Positions 11,996 through 25,104 of a DNA stretch of 64,000 nt are shown here, in pieces (the first letter of the stretch is position 1; each line of letters starts with the position of its first letter). This DNA comes from Cryoendolithus antarcticus. Lineage: Eukaryota > Ascomycota > Dothideomycetes > Cladosporiales > Cladosporiaceae. The stretch covers positions 62,001 to 126,000 of the forward strand of contig NAJO01000039.1 of NCBI GenBank assembly GCA_002077065.1, in the 5' to 3' direction. The position numbers and the translations under genes were made by a program. The notes beneath the pieces are model-generated. The model did no database searches and was not told where the DNA came from. It worked only from the letters and a program-made list of their open reading frames with translations.

Positions 11996-14370
11996 ATGGC
12001 GTCCCCGAGCCAGCCTAATCCGACTCACACCAATGATCGCAGCAAGAAATCCGCAGCCCAAGCACGTCGACATCAGATCGCAGTAGCTTGCGAGCAATGT
12101 CGACGACGCAAAGTTAAATGCAATGGAACCCGTCCATGCACGGAGTGCGATCTACGCAGCGTTCACTGCGTATTTGAGGCTCAAGCTGGCGAGACTCGAA
12201 CGCAAGCCGTCAAACGCAAGCACGAAGACCTCGAGCAGTCTCACGATGCTCTGCTGGAGTTGATCGATCTGGCTGCGTCGCGACGAGATGCACCCGATAT
12301 TCTCAGCCGGGTCAAGCATGGCGATGACATCCACGACATCCTTGCTCAGCTTAAAGAGGGCGAGAACCTCTATGAAGCGCACCAAGGTGGTCGATCGAGG
12401 GTGCGGCGAATGCTGCTGAGCTGTCTCATTCAGAGCACAGCGTCGGTCCAGGAGATCATCGAGATGGCTCCGTTCCTCGTCGAGGAACGTCTGCGTGCGG
12501 ATTTGCTGGAGACTAGGGAGTGGAGATTCCTCACCAATCGTCTGGTCAGCGCACGAATGTTGTCCCATCTCATGTTGAGCGTCAACGAGAACGGAGCGCA
12601 GACTTCGGTGAACGACCTCGCAGCATCCCAGTCCAATGCTTGGAGCCAGGTCGATAGTCACCTTGACATTCCAGCGTCTTCTGTCCCAGCACTGCCATGG
12701 ACTAGACTAACCAGAGATGACAATCTCATGTCACACTTAGTTTCGATATTTCTCACCACTCATAACACTTACGGGCGGTATGTCGAAGAGGATCTATTCG
12801 TTGCAAGTATGCAGTCTGGCAGTAGCATGACGGAGTATTGCTCGCCGTTCCTGGTCCACGCTATCTGCGCCATGGCTTGTGTAAGTTGACTTAAGTCGCC
12901 ACTATACATGAGTCGATTGACTCATGGCTTGACAGCAAAACTCAGAGCATCCAGCTGCATTTGTGCACACGGATGAATTTATCTCGCGAGGCGAGCAGTT
13001 TCATGATGAGGCTTTGCGACTCTGGTTGCTCGAAGAGGGTCGGGCTTCTCTTACAAACTTGCAAGCGCTCATAATCTTGTCTATTGAGTAATTTACTGAT
13101 TGCCCTCGATCTATGAAGTGGAGTCGCTCACGCTAGACAGATCGGGCTTTCGCGGCAAAGATAAGATGACGATCACTCTGCTCGCCGTTGCGCTGCAGAT
13201 GAACAACGACTTGCCCTTTCCTCCTGCCATGGAGGGCAAAGTTGCTGCCGACCGAGTACGAGCACGCAGCCATGTCTCCTGGGCTACTCACTACTTTGAC
13301 GTGTGAGTCAACTCGGTCCCGTCGCATGGAAGCAATGCTGACGCACGCAGCACGTTTTCACTTGGCCTTCTCCGTCCGTCTGCAATTCTCGACCCCCGGA
13401 TGGACCATGTTCCTAATCTGCCAGATAGTCGTGCCGAGTGGTCAGGCGCGCCCTTCCTCGCATCGCAAATAATGTTCCGACCGAATGCGCTGATGCGCGA
13501 ACGATGCGTCCTGACCCGCATGAACTCTGAGGTCAATCATTTGCTCTTCGCGAAGCAGGAGAGCATGTCCAGTCGAGATTTTGAGAAAGCTACTTCCGAT
13601 CTGAAGCGCAGGCTGCTTGGCTGGTACCACATGCTGCCCGATGATCTTACGTTCCGCAGTGATCTGCCGGCGCCGGTGTATGAGTTGCAGTAAGTGATGA
13701 AACCCCAGCTTTACACAAAGCCAGTTCTGACTTCCGTCAAAGCGGGACCTACCTCTGCGCGATCATCCTTCTCTGCTCTCACACCGAGACTCTGCTGCCT
13801 TCGAAGAAAGCCTCCGAGAGCCAAGATCGGCCGTCTCCCACCTCCCGCACAGCCAGTGCGACGCCCGAGGCTGCACCGGCACCGGAGTCCTTACTCTACG
13901 CACTGCAAGCAGCACGTATGTGCCAGCACTACCGGGAAACCTACGGGTTCAAGATTACATCCCCCTTCGTCTTCCAGACTGCTGCGCTAGTCTGCCTCAT
14001 CCTACTAAACCGCCTGGACTTTTCGCTCACGTACTCTTCCGCACTGAGGGAAGGCAACCCCATCCCTTTCTACGACGCCAGGTCAGCGTTCGAAGAGAGC
14101 TACCGCTGCCTGCTCGGCATCGGGACTAGAGTTATGATCGCCAGAGGTGTGGCGAGGATGGTCTATCAGACCGTGAAAATGACCGGCAGAATCATGCCCG
14201 AGGCTGCGACCAAAGTAAGGGAGATTGTCGCAGAGGCTACTTGGGGCGCATCGGATGTGCACCGCATCAGCTCGAGCTATCCGAATTATAGCCTCCAGGA
14301 GAGTGTCAACCCTGCGGCTGAGGCGACGATGGAGGCGCTGTTGAAGCAGTGGGAGGCGATGCAGGTATAG
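11996..14370 (+). CDS. Zn2Cys6 binuclear cluster transcription factor
   Basis: Five exons (11996-12880, 12936-13087, 13141-13302, 13351-13689, 13743-14370) join in frame to 721 residues. The introns are 47-55 bp with good donors (GTAAGT, GTAATT, GTGAGT, GTAAGT). Residues about 31-59 hold the cluster C-x2-C-x6-C-x5-C-x2-C-x6-C (starting A-C-E-Q-C-R-R-R-K-V-K-C), followed by a basic linker and a short coiled region. The middle part, with R-G-E-Q-F-H-D-E-A and the S-G-F-R-G-K-D-K block, fits the fungal-specific transcription factor domain. The ATG at 11996 is preferred over one at 11891, which would add a hydrophobic leader atypical for a nuclear factor. It should bind CGG-type half sites; the target pathway is unknown. 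Confidence 0.85.
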
Positions 14371-14685
14371 AGGACCCGAGATACTTGATTTCCTTGCAGT
14401 GCAGGATCCGGCAGGGCACACTTCCTGGTGACCGTAGGCATCGGTCTGAAGCGGCGGTGCGCCGCGGGAACGGTGATACTGCTTGCAGAGGAGGCGCGTG
14501 AACGCTGGCGATAATTTCGGGTTGTTTCCTCCATAAGTACATCTCAATAGTCGTGATCGCATCAACACCGTATCGCATCACATGCCTCTTCTCGCGAGCC
14601 AATCGTTTAGTCAATCGCCCACACAGCTACAGATGCTTGCAAACAACCTTCCACATCGCGTACGGCACTGCCAGGAGCTGCTCTC
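14371..14685. other. Convergent intergenic region
   Basis: This stretch lies between the stop codons of the Zn2Cys6 gene (+) and the DUF3253-like gene (-). I see nothing in it beyond 3' flanks. Confidence 0.5.
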
Positions 14686-15111
14686 TCAGTCCCAATCATC
14701 ACCGTCCAACGCCGTCCTCGTCCTCCTAAACCTCACCCCACCCTGCACCTCCATCCACCCAACCCCCTCATCAAGCACAACCCACTTCCCCTCGCTCGCT
14801 TCCTCCCCCTCTTTTCCCTTCCCCTTGGCCCCACTCCTGTCATAAACCAACACCTCACAATCCCCAAACTCCCTGTACTCCCACCCAATCACCCGTACTC
14901 CTAGCAAAGCCTCCCGCCAGTCTTCGAAGCCTAGGTTGGCGAGCTCGGCGGGCGTGAGCATTTGCGCGACTTCAGAGGGTTTGAAGAAGCGCGGCGGCTC
15001 GACGTAGTCTAGGAATTGGAGGAAATGGGCTCGGAGGGCGGGGTCGGCGGCGGCGGTTTGAGGGGAGGAGGGGTCGCGGCGCGCGGGGCTGAAGGGCCAG
15101 AGCCACGACAT
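14686..15111 (-). CDS. Small DUF3253-like protein
   Basis: A single exon encodes 141 residues. The core at about residues 28-90 has a helical start (H-F-L-Q-F-L-D-Y), then F-K-P-S-E-V-A-Q-M-L, a tryptophan in D-W-R-E-A-L, then V-R-V-I-G-W-E-Y and a short strand region. This resembles the winged-helix-like DUF3253 pattern (P-S-E-V-A...W-R...V-R), a family best known from bacteria and without a settled function. The C-terminal part is Gly/Glu/Lys rich and may be disordered before a strand-like end. The family call is by pattern only; an unrelated small fungal protein is possible. Confidence 0.5.
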   Translation of the reverse strand: MSWLWPFSPARRDPSSPQTAAADPALRAHFLQFLDYVEPPRFFKPSEVAQMLTPAELANLGFEDWREALLGVRVIGWEYREFGDCEVLVYDRSGAKGKGKEGEEASEGKWVVLDEGVGWMEVQGGVRFRRTRTALDGDDWD

Positions 15112-16151
15112 TATTGGGAGATACTGCTGTAGGATCCGGTCAAGGTGAACTAGGTGGTGGAGGGTGTTACATATGGGTTCAGAGGCCGAGACGGACTGTG
15201 GGTGGGCTTGCTAGATCCGGAGCGGCACTAAATCTGTCGGATGGCGATGCTTGATGCGCGGTCTGAGTAGCTAAGCGAAAGAAAGGCTTGTAGGAGATGT
15301 TTTACGCATGGTGGTTTGGTAGCTCCATCACTAGCTTCACCTTGCTGACATCGAGCAACCACGTGATAGACTGATGAACGTGACCCTTTCCTGCGTAATA
15401 CTGGCGGTGGCAACAATGACATAGAGCAGCCTCTCCGACCAAAGGCGAGGTTCAAAGTAACGAGAAAAAGCGCAGTTGAGATCGTCAAAGTGGTGGCACA
15501 AGTCCATTGTCATTTATCATTGTACAAGCACAAGAAAAGCATCCATATAAACTCTCCACGCATCTCCCATCCCGCCTATCCAACTACAGGCCGGGTGATG
15601 CATGCACACCCCAAGCCGTGATGTCCAACCAGTGTCTCAGCCCCAAGACACAGAGCCAGGCCAACTCTTCCTCAGTTGAGTGACAGCCACCCACAATTGT
15701 GCAAGATCGCTTGACAAGGTGGTACAACCCATTGCATCCAATGTAGGATGATTTGGGTCAGGTCAGGCTTCATCAGCCAGATATGGCAGCCGGATATGGC
15801 AGCCGATCGAGAGATGGCTTGTTTGATGTGGTGTGTATGGAATCCCTCATTGGGATGTCGGAAGATCGCCATTGTACAAAAGAAAAGGTATCGTGCTGGG
15901 TCGTGAAGGGATCGTGGGATGAGGGGGCATTGAGCTCCTTCATGTAGTGGTGCACCGCACCGCAGCACATGCATATTGTTGATACAGGTCATCTGAGGCG
16001 CATCGTACGCGCAAAGCCGAGCCATGTGTACGCCCGGTCGTGGTGCGTCCAGTATAGGCACAGATCGTGTGACCGTAAGTCGTATCGTAGCTCGTGTGAC
16101 AGATCCAGTGTTACAAGTGGTCATCGTACTGGTACATAGCGCGTGATGCGC
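15112..16151. other. Intergenic between DUF3253-like gene and PUF 3' end
   Basis: About 1 kb without a supported gene. It contains the promoter side of the gene starting at 15111 and the 3' UTR side of the PUF gene (stop at 16152). ORFs up to 150 codons on the minus strand here show no domain or signal. Confidence 0.5.
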
Positions 16152-19100
16152 TCAGTGGAAGCGGTAAGCATTGTTGTTGGGGGGTGGGGCGTCGCCGCCA
16201 TTAGTGATGGCAGTGTCGGGCTTGAAGCCATTGGTATTGCCATTGGCATATCCATTTGGACCACCAGCAAAGCCATTGGGAGCGCCGTTCTGGATGTAAG
16301 CCGTGGCCTGCTGCTGCTGCTGCTGGAAGGTATTGACGGGCATCATTGTGCTGGGCGTCGCGTAACCGCCGTGAGAGATCGGCTCGATCATGCCGCCGAG
16401 GGTACCGCTGTGGCGCTTGGGCTGAGGCGCCATGATCTCCTGGGCACCACGGCCGTAGTGATTGCCATTGGTGAAGGTCTGGCCGTTGCCATTGGCGTAC
16501 TGCTGCTGACCATTGCCGATCCAGCCGTTGCGATTGCCGCGCCCAGTGGGTGCGTTCTGGATAACGGGAAATGGCTGCGGGAACGTGGGACCATTCGATG
16601 CGTTGTATGACTCATCAGGAGTCATGACACCCGAGTTGAGTCCGGAAGTGCGGCCATCGAAATCCATGACCTTGGAGATGAGGCGCCGGCCGTAAGGAGT
16701 GCCACGAATACCCGGAAGAAGCGGACGCATTGCGTCGGCAAGTGCGATCTTCTGCTCATCGTCGGCGAAGTCGAAAGCAGTCTGCACAACGTAGTTACCG
16801 AAAGTGTCGCGTATCATGCCCTCAACTTGCGTGGCAACCATGAGCTCTGTAATGAGCAGGCGACGAGTCTGCTCGTTGGCGCAGCGGATAGCCTTCTCGA
16901 TGACGTTCGAGCTGAACTTCTGCTTGGACAGGAAGACGACCTTGCCGAAGAATTGCTCGCACATGGGCTCCGTGAACAACGGCTCCTGAATATCGAGGAT
17001 GTACTGCACCACGTAGTTGCCGAACGGGTCCTGGACGAGATTGAGCGCGCTCTGGCTGATCTGGCGTATGAGCTCGCCCTTCTGCAGACCAGAAGCATGG
17101 TCGACACAGCGCTGCAAGACACAGCAGCCGTGGCGGTGGGTACCGACGGCCACGCAGTGTACACCCACTGCATCGAAGATGAATTGGGCGTTGGCCGAGG
17201 TTAGGTGATTGAGACACTTCTGGATGACGTGATTGCCGTTCAGGTCTTGGATGAGTTGCACGACGTCGAAGCGCATAGCCTCAATGATGAGCTGAATCTG
17301 CTCATCGGTGGAGATGAATTCAATCATCTTCTGCAAAGCGCGGGTGCCGTGCTGATTGAGTGCGATTTGCGTCATCTGCGCCATGCAATTCCTGATGAGG
17401 GTGGTACGCTGATCGTTGTCGCAATTCTCGAGCAGCTTTTGGCAGAGGTAGTTACCAAACGGGTCCGTCATGAGCTTGACGATGTGAGGAGACGCCTCTT
17501 CGAAGATGACCTGCACAGAGTGCAGATCGCGCTCGTCGAGCTTGCGCTGCAGGAAGCGGCAGCCCTGCTGATCAGTACAGAGTCCCAGGATCTCACCACG
17601 CAGCTGGTCGACGCTGGTGGCGCTGAATCTCGCAAGCTTATCGTCGGTTTCGAACTTGCGGTGTTGCTGAGTCGGTCCGTTGTAATTGCCATGCATGCGA
17701 AGTGCGCCGCCCATCGCAGGGCCATTGTTGAACTGCTGTTGATACATGCCTCCGGCGTATGGGACTTGAGCGTAGGGAGACTGGAAATGTGCCGGAGTAA
17801 AACCGCCGTTGAGGTTCATGCCGCCGAAGCCGTTGTTGAGTGAGTGCATCGGTGTCTGGACCGGAGTCTGCAGGCCGTAGCCGCCGTACATCGACTGAGC
17901 GTATGGAGACATCATGAAGTTCTCGTTGGTGTAGTGTGAGGGGATGAACGATGATGCGCTGGGTTGAAAACCTGGCTGAGTATCCTGATGTGTGGAAGGA
18001 GGTAGCTGTGAGTTGGCTTGGGTGTCGGTAAGCTGTTGATTGGAAGCCTGAGAGACTTGCGCTCGATGTCCGTTGGTAGGGTTGTGGCTGGCGTTGATGT
18101 TGGCAGCAGCGAAGTGAGGTGAGTTCTCAGCTGTGGTCGCGAGCTGAGAGGTCACTGGCCGAACAGCGCTCTTTAGTGGCGATGTTACGTGTGTACCGTT
18201 CAATCTTTGCAGTGTGGGGATGTCGTTTGTCGATCGAGAGTGATGCGCGATGCCGTTCCCGTTCGCAATGCCTCGGGGCGGTGAAGTGAGGAGTGATGGA
18301 CGTTTCGCTTCAGTTGCGAGATTAAACTCTACTGAGCGGCGATTATTGCTGGCTGACTTGAACGTCGGCTCATTCAAGACACTACTGATGGCTGCGTAGT
18401 TCGCTTCGTTGTTTCGCAACGCACTCGGCGGGAGTGAGATGCGGTGTCGAGCTGCCGTTGCGCGATCGGCTACCTGCTGCTCGCCGTTCGCAGTGAGTAC
18501 GAGATCAAGCGCAGCTGCAGGATCGACATATGATGCGCTACCGTTCTCTTCACGCCTGATGAGCTTCGGGAATCCGTCGGCTGTGTGCTGGACTTGAAGG
18601 TATGTCTTGCCGTCGGAGGGCGAGGCTTTGGTCTTGGCGTTGCTGCTCGATGGTTGATTGTCCTCGTCGTAGAAGAATGTTGAGTTGTTGGCAGATCCGA
18701 GAACACTTGACAAGTCTGGGACTTGACTACGAGTGCGATCGTAAGATGTTACTGGCATAGACTTCCGGTTAGGACTGAGAGGAGTGATAGTCAGTACAGC
18801 CCTTTTGTTATGTAGTGTGGAAGTGAGCTCTGGACAATAAGAGTGGCGACAATGACCTCAACAAATGTGGGTGACTGGCATCACTCGAGTGACAATGTCG
18901 ACATGTGACAGACGCAATGATGTGCCCCTCAATGCACGCTATACACTGGCATATGCCTCATTTTCATACTCCCAGACTTGCCCCCGCCATTGGGCAACAA
19001 ATAGTGGACTGGATGTACTTACTTTGCAGCTGCTCTGTGCGCATGCGCGTTGAAATCGAACAGGAAGTCATCGTCTTCCTCTTCGTCATCGGAGTGCCTT

Positions 19101-20124
19101 CGAGAGCCTGGTACTGACTGTGAAGGAATATTGGATGCATTGTTCCCATTGTAAGCCTGGGCATAGTGACCCGCCGGAGACGTCAACTGCGTGTTTGATC
19201 GACTGCCTCTGTTAGTAATCCCGGGCGGCGACATCACACTCGATGAGCTGTATCGATTGGGCTTCGAAAGTGCGGAAGGGAACGCGTCGGCGTACTCCGG
19301 TGGTGTCGTTGGCTCGCTTTGGGCAATCATCTGTGCGACTGCGTGCTCGTGTCGCATGTTGTCCTCGACTTCGCGACGAGTGTCTGGGTCAACTTGCTCG
19401 ATGAATGCTTGTATTCGTCGCTGCTCAGCAAGAAGCTGCTCGTAGTGGCGATATTCTCGTTCAGCCTGCTACATGTCAGCGTTTATCCCGCGGTCTTGTC
19501 ATGATCTTCGTCCACCAGCGCAGAACATGTAGCTGTGCTCACTTACCGGAGGTAATCTCGATGCCAGATTGCTCTATACAGTAACAGTCAGTACGGATCA
19601 GGATCCAGATTGCATGCTGCGCCGTTATACAGGTTAGACCCGTTGCCAGGCAGCAGGCTGAGAGTGTCGTAGCGCTTAGGTGGATTTGAGGGCGTGTGTG
19701 GCATGGCAGGTGCGTTCGGAGTGCAGTCTCGTTCCTGCCCCAAGAGCACTTCGTCCTTCACCGCACTCCTTGTGACAGCACATGATTTCACCGCATCTTA
19801 CAAGCCAACAGAACCGCCACTCCCATTCCTGCCATGCACCATGTTCATACTGCTGAGAAGACGTACCTGTGCTGCCTCGCCGGCAGCAAGGCGGCGCTGC
19901 TGCCCGATTGGCGAAAGCGTGGGTAATGCATTCGTCGTAAACCTCCTCGTCAATCCGGCTCTTGCCTCGCTCGTAGCAGCATTCATGCTTGCAGCAGGGC
20001 CCGGCATGCCTCCACTTAAGCGATTCGGGTTTCGAGGAGGGGAGAGGGGGTTGCCTGAGAAGTTGGTGTATGCAGGCTGTTCTTCGCGCGGCGACTTGGG
20101 CCCGCCTCGGTAAGGATACGCCAT
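16152..20124 (-). CDS. Pumilio-family RNA-binding protein, Puf4/Mpt5 class
   Basis: Five exons read 20124-19867, 19734-19631, 19571-19547 (25 nt), 19465-19023 and 18774-16152, giving about 1150 residues. The first 86 residues begin M-A-Y-P-Y-R-G-G. The long N-terminal half is disordered (Ser/Asn/Gln). Eight PUF repeats follow, with recognition helices G-C-R-F-L-Q, G-N-Y-L-C-Q, G-T-R-A-L-Q, G-N-H-V-I-Q, G-C-C-V-L-Q, G-N-Y-V-V-Q, S-S-N-V-I-E and G-N-Y-V-V-Q. The S-N..E of repeat 7 and N-Y..Q of repeats 6 and 8 predict recognition of a UGU core, as in other PUF proteins. The tail is Asn/Gly/Gln rich with a run of six Gln from a CTG repeat near 16312. It is a post-transcriptional repressor of target mRNAs in the cytoplasm. 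The first-repeat G-C-R-F-L-Q motif favours Puf4/Mpt5 over Puf3. The microexon makes the 5' structure less certain. Confidence 0.85.
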
Positions 20125-21412
20125 GTTGAGAGCGTCGCTATGGTCCCGAGTATCAGCATGGAGGCCTGTTGGAAGACCTGCTACTGCCTTGAACGAAAGC
20201 GAAGGGGAACTCACACCGACTCGAGACAGACAAACTCGGCAATTTCTCAACACTCCAGTACCAGCGCAGTCCGCGCTCTTGAGCACTAACACTTACACGA
20301 GCAACAATATTCGACAGTAAAGACAGTGTTGGGCACACAACATGGCGAAATCATACAACTAGTGGGGAGGTGCTGAAGTCGCTCCTCGCCAAGCACTGTG
20401 TGCAAGCGCAGGGGGAGTCAGGTTCACTAGGTTCGGCCGGCGAGTACGCAGATCCCGAAGAGCTCATGTGGAGGACCAGCTACGAATAGGGATTCAGCTA
20501 TCGGAGAATGTGGCCATGTTGCCGCTTCGTTAGCTCACGAATCTACCAACCTTGGAGAGACACCACGCGCGTAGAATGTTCGGGTGCTCCTCTTGGCCCA
20601 GGGTCGCTGAGAGGGTCGAGTCGACAAGCTTCGATGCCCTGCATTTGATGAAACGTGCGTCTAGAAGATGTTGCGCAACAGGCACCCCACTCTCGTTGGC
20701 GTGCTGGGCAAGAACAACTGTGGCGCGATGCTGTGTACCGCTGCAGACGAGCATCATATTGCAGCAGGCCGAGTACTGCGCTGCATGACTACCCGATGCA
20801 TTGTGATGTGCCACTTCCTCGTCCACATTCGGATAATGTTTGAAGAAACGCTAATCCAAGACCCCACTTCGACTCAACCATTGAGCTTGAGCCGAGAAGC
20901 AGGTGCAGAATCGTTGTAGGGTCATCGAGACAGTCACAGACTACTCAGCATGGAGCCTGCTCTACTTATGCACTTGATTTCGGCAAAGCTGAGATGAAGT
21001 GCGTTCACCAACATGTCTTGCTGCACACATCGGAGTCGTAAAGTAGAGAAGTCGGATTAACGTTGTTCCGACCTAGCGCGACAATTGGTTGCGACAAGCA
21101 TTCTGTAGGCAGACCTCAAGTGACTATTTCAGTTTCACTGTATCCAGATGTGCAGTCCATGATGTTGCGATCACAGCATTCTCGCAAATGCGAATAACTT
21201 CTGCCCAACACATTATCGCCGCTACTCTGTGCATTAGCATCGAACGGAGACTTGGTTCGGTGACCAACTCTTGAGCTCGGTCTACTACATAAGAAACCCC
21301 CAAAAGTTTGACTTCACGACTTCACTAATTGATGACTGTTTTTGAAGATCCTCCTTTCCGCATGCGCACATCCACGTATGGGGCGTAAGTAATAGAAGGT
21401 CCAGCTCTAGAG
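20125..21412. promoter_or_regulatory. Shared upstream region of PUF (-) and RPC2 (+)
   Basis: This divergent intergenic region is about 1.3 kb and must carry both promoters. I see no gene, repeat or RNA in it. A 98-residue minus-strand frame at 20530-20826 has no coding features. Confidence 0.45.
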
Positions 21413-24400
21413 ATGGCGCCCAAGACGAGAAAGGCTGGTCCAACGGAGGTGGTGTCGAAGACTTCGACGGTATTGCCACTCTGAAAGATGTTTCGACACA
21501 ACGGCCCACGCTAACGTACCCCATGCAGAGTACCGCAAGCACAACGGCTAAGAAGACCTCAGCACCGCCGAGAGCGACGCCGAAGACCACCACGCAAGCT
21601 GCTTCAAAGGTGACAGTCGCAAGCGCTCAAGATGAACCACCTCCTCGTAAGGAGCCGAGTCTCAAGAAGGCGCCGATGGACGACATGGACGCTCTTCTTC
21701 GACCATTCTACTACAGCAAGTCTCTCACAGATCCCATCAACACGGCTCGAGACAAGTGGAACCTCCTTCCTGCATTCCTCCGAGTGAAGGGACTTGTTAA
21801 ACAGCACATCGACTCGTACAATTACTTCACCGATGTCGATCTCCGGAAAATCGTCCAAGCCAACTCGCTTGTCGTTAGCGAATCGAATCCAAGTAAGTAC
21901 ATCGAGTTCACCGACATTCGGATTGGCGAGCCGAACAGGCCCGAAGACGACATTGGTGGCCATCGCGACAGTAATGTCACGCCAAATGAGTGCCGTCTGC
22001 GAGACATGACATACGCTGCGCCGATATACGTCGACTACATTTATCCGCGATCTACTGGCAAGACGAAGCGGAGAGACGTACTGATCGGACGCATGCCGAT
22101 GATGCTGCGCAGCGCCAAATGCGTTCTCAACGGACGGTCAGAGGCTGCGATGGGATTGTTGAACGAGTGCGCCGTCGATCCAGGAGGCTACTTCATCGTG
22201 CGTGGTACCGAGAAAGTCATCCTCGTGCAGGAGCAGCTCAGCAAGAATCGAGTGATCGTCGAAGAATTCAAAGGTGTCATCCAGGCATCTGTCACCAGTC
22301 ACACAGCGAATGTCAAGACCAAGACATACATCATTGTAAGCAAGAAGAATCCGCTCAAGACTGACCTGCTCGTACTCAAGCACAATTCCTTCGTCGAGGA
22401 CATTCCCATAGCCATCGCACTGAAGGCTATGGGCGTTCAGGCTGACCACGAGATCTTACTGCTATGCGCTGGCCAGGACTCCGAGTATCAGGACATGTTC
22501 GCTCCCAATCTTGAGATAGCGTCACTGTACGGTGTACATACACAGGAGCAGGCACTGGACTTCATTGCCACCAAGATCAGGAAGGAGAACACCTTTGGCA
22601 GAATCAAGTCAGAGAAGACGCCTAAGCAACAAGCGCTTGATAAGCTTGCGCAGACGATCATACCGCATGTTGAAGTACAGAACCTCAACTTTCGGGCCAA
22701 GGCACTGTACCTAGCGTTCATGTCACGGCGTGTGCTGCAGGTGATGAACAATCCCAAGCTGATCGACGATCGCGATTATGTTGGTAATAAGCGACTCGAA
22801 CTCGCTGGGCAGATGTTGTCCATTCTGTTCGAGGACTTGTTCAAGGAGTTCGTCTCTCACATCAAGCGTAGTATGGACAAGACACTGAAGAAGCTCAACC
22901 CAACGAAAGAGTTCGACCCGAACGATCACATCCGCTCTTTCGAATCGCGAATCACAGGTGGGCTAGACCGAGCGATCTCGACTGGCAACTGGAGCTTGAA
23001 GCGGTTCCGTATGGATCGTGCTGGAGTTACACATGTACTGAGTCGCCTAAGCTACATCAGTGCACTAGGCATGATGACTCGAATCTCCTCGCAATTCGAG
23101 AAGACGAGGAAGGTCTCTGGACCTCGTGCCTTGCAGCCTTCACAGTTTGGCATGCTGTGCACTTCCGATACGCCTGAAGGTGAAGCATGTGGGCTTGTCA
23201 AGAACTTAGCGCTCATGACACACATCACAACATCCGACGAGGAGGGCCCAATACGGACAGTGGTATTCACTCTGGGCGCAGAAGATGTCACTACGACCGC
23301 TGGACAGGAGATCTATGGCGATGGCTCATATATGATCTTCCTCAATGGCACACCGATGGCTGTGACGCGGTCCCCCAAGCAGTTCTTGGTGGGCTTTCGA
23401 CGCTTTAGACGTATGGGCAGGATCTCGGAGTTCGTGAGCATACACATCAATCATCACCATAACGGTCTACATATTGCGACAGATGAAGGCCGAATATGTC
23501 GGCCGCTGATCGTGGTGGAAAGGGGCAAGTCGAGACTGACTGTGCGCTTCCTGGAATCATTGCGGAGGGGCACTATGGACTTCGACGATGCGCTCAGCAG
23601 AGGCATCGTGGAGTACCTGGACGTCAACGAGGAGAACGATTCCAACATTGCGATATACGAAGAGAAGATCGATCGACACACTACACATCTCGAGATCGAA
23701 CCATTCACGATATTAGGTGCAGTGGCTGGTCTGATCCCATACCCTCATCACAACCAGTCACCACGAAATACTTACCAGTGCGCTATGGGCAAGCAAGCCA
23801 TCGGAGCCATTGCCTACAACCAGATCACACGGATAGACACGATTCTCTACCTCATGGTCTACCCACAGAAGCCACTGGTCAGTACGAGGACCATCGAACT
23901 CGTCAAGTACGACAAGCTGCCAGCTGGGCAAAACGCCACTGTGGCAGTCATGTCCTACTCCGGCTACGACATCGAAGACGCCTTAGTCCTCAACAAAGCC
24001 TCCTGCGATCGTGGCTTCGGTCGCTGCCAGGTCTACAAAAAGACTAGCATGCCTTTGAAGTCCTACGGCAACGGCGCAAACGACCGCATGGCCGACAAAG
24101 ACCCCACGAATCCCAAGCACGAAAAGCTAGGCACAGACGGCGTAGCCGAAGTTGGCGTCGAGCTCGAGCAAGGCGATAATTACATGCTGAAAGAAACACC
24201 CATAGACCAGTATCGCTCCATCAACCCCAAGATGCAGACCTGGGCGAAAGCGCATATGTCGTACAAACTACCCGATCCTGCCTACGTCGACAAAGTCATG
24301 GCCACGCGAAATGAGCAAAATCAGATCCTCTTCAAGATCCTCACGCGGCAGACTCGCCGTCCAGAGATTGGCGACAAGTTCTCTTCCCGCCACGGGCAGA

Positions 24401-25104
24401 AAGGCGTCGTAGGTATCCTCGCCGAACAAGCAGATATGCCCTTCACCGACCGCGGCATAGTCCCAGACATAATCATGAACCCGCACGGCTTCCCTTCGCG
24501 CATGACAGTAGGCAAGATGCTCGAGCTCGTGTCCGGCAAAGCCGGCGTGCTCACAGGAACGCAGCAATACGGCACTGCCTTCGGCGGAAGTAAGGTGGAG
24601 GACATGGGCGACATCCTCATCAAGCACGGCTTCTCGTACTCCGGTAAAGACTACGTCACTTCTGGTATCACTGGCGAGCCGCTGCCGGCTTACGTCTTCT
24701 TTGGCCCTATTTACTACCAGAAACTCAAGCACATGGTACAGGATAAGATGCACTCCCGTTCCACTGGGCCCAGAGCAGTCCTTACACGCCAACCCACCGA
24801 AGGTCGTTCTCGTGCCGGCGGGCTACGCTTAGGAGAGATGGAACGTGATTGTCTCATCGCCTACGGCGCTTCGCAGCTGCTGCTAGAGCGATTGATGCTG
24901 AGTTCTGACGCGCATGATGTGGATATCTGCGAGAAGTGCGGGTTGATGGGGTATCATGGGTGGTGTCAGAGTTGCCAGGCTACGGGTGGAATGGTCAGGA
25001 TGACGATTCCTTATGCGGCGAAGTTGCTGGTGCAGGAGTTGATGAGTATGAACGTCAGTGCGAGGTTGAGGTTGGAGGATGAGTTTCCGGGTGGCAGTCA
25101 ATGA
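21413..25104 (+). CDS. RPC2: DNA-directed RNA polymerase III subunit RPC2
   Basis: Exons 21413-21469 and 21529-25104 give 1210 residues. The 59-bp intron has GTATTG, a GCTAACG branch site and ATGCAG. The second-largest polymerase subunit fold runs throughout: protrusion and lobe (S-K-N-R-V-I-V-E), fork (L-Q-P-S-Q-F-G-M-L-C with D-T-P-E-G-E-A-C-G-L-V-K-N), the Y-S-G-Y-D-I-E-D-A motif, the hybrid-binding G-D-K-F-S-S-R-H-G-Q-K-G-V loop, and a C-terminal anchor/clamp zinc site (C-E-K-C-G...C-Q-S-C). The start (W-N-L-L-P-A-F-L, then K-Q-H-I-D-S-Y-N-Y-F) and the length identify Pol III rather than Pol I or II. It builds the catalytic core with the largest subunit to make tRNA and 5S rRNA in the nucleus. 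The Ala/Thr/Lys-rich N-terminus is an extension typical of filamentous fungi. Confidence 0.96.
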
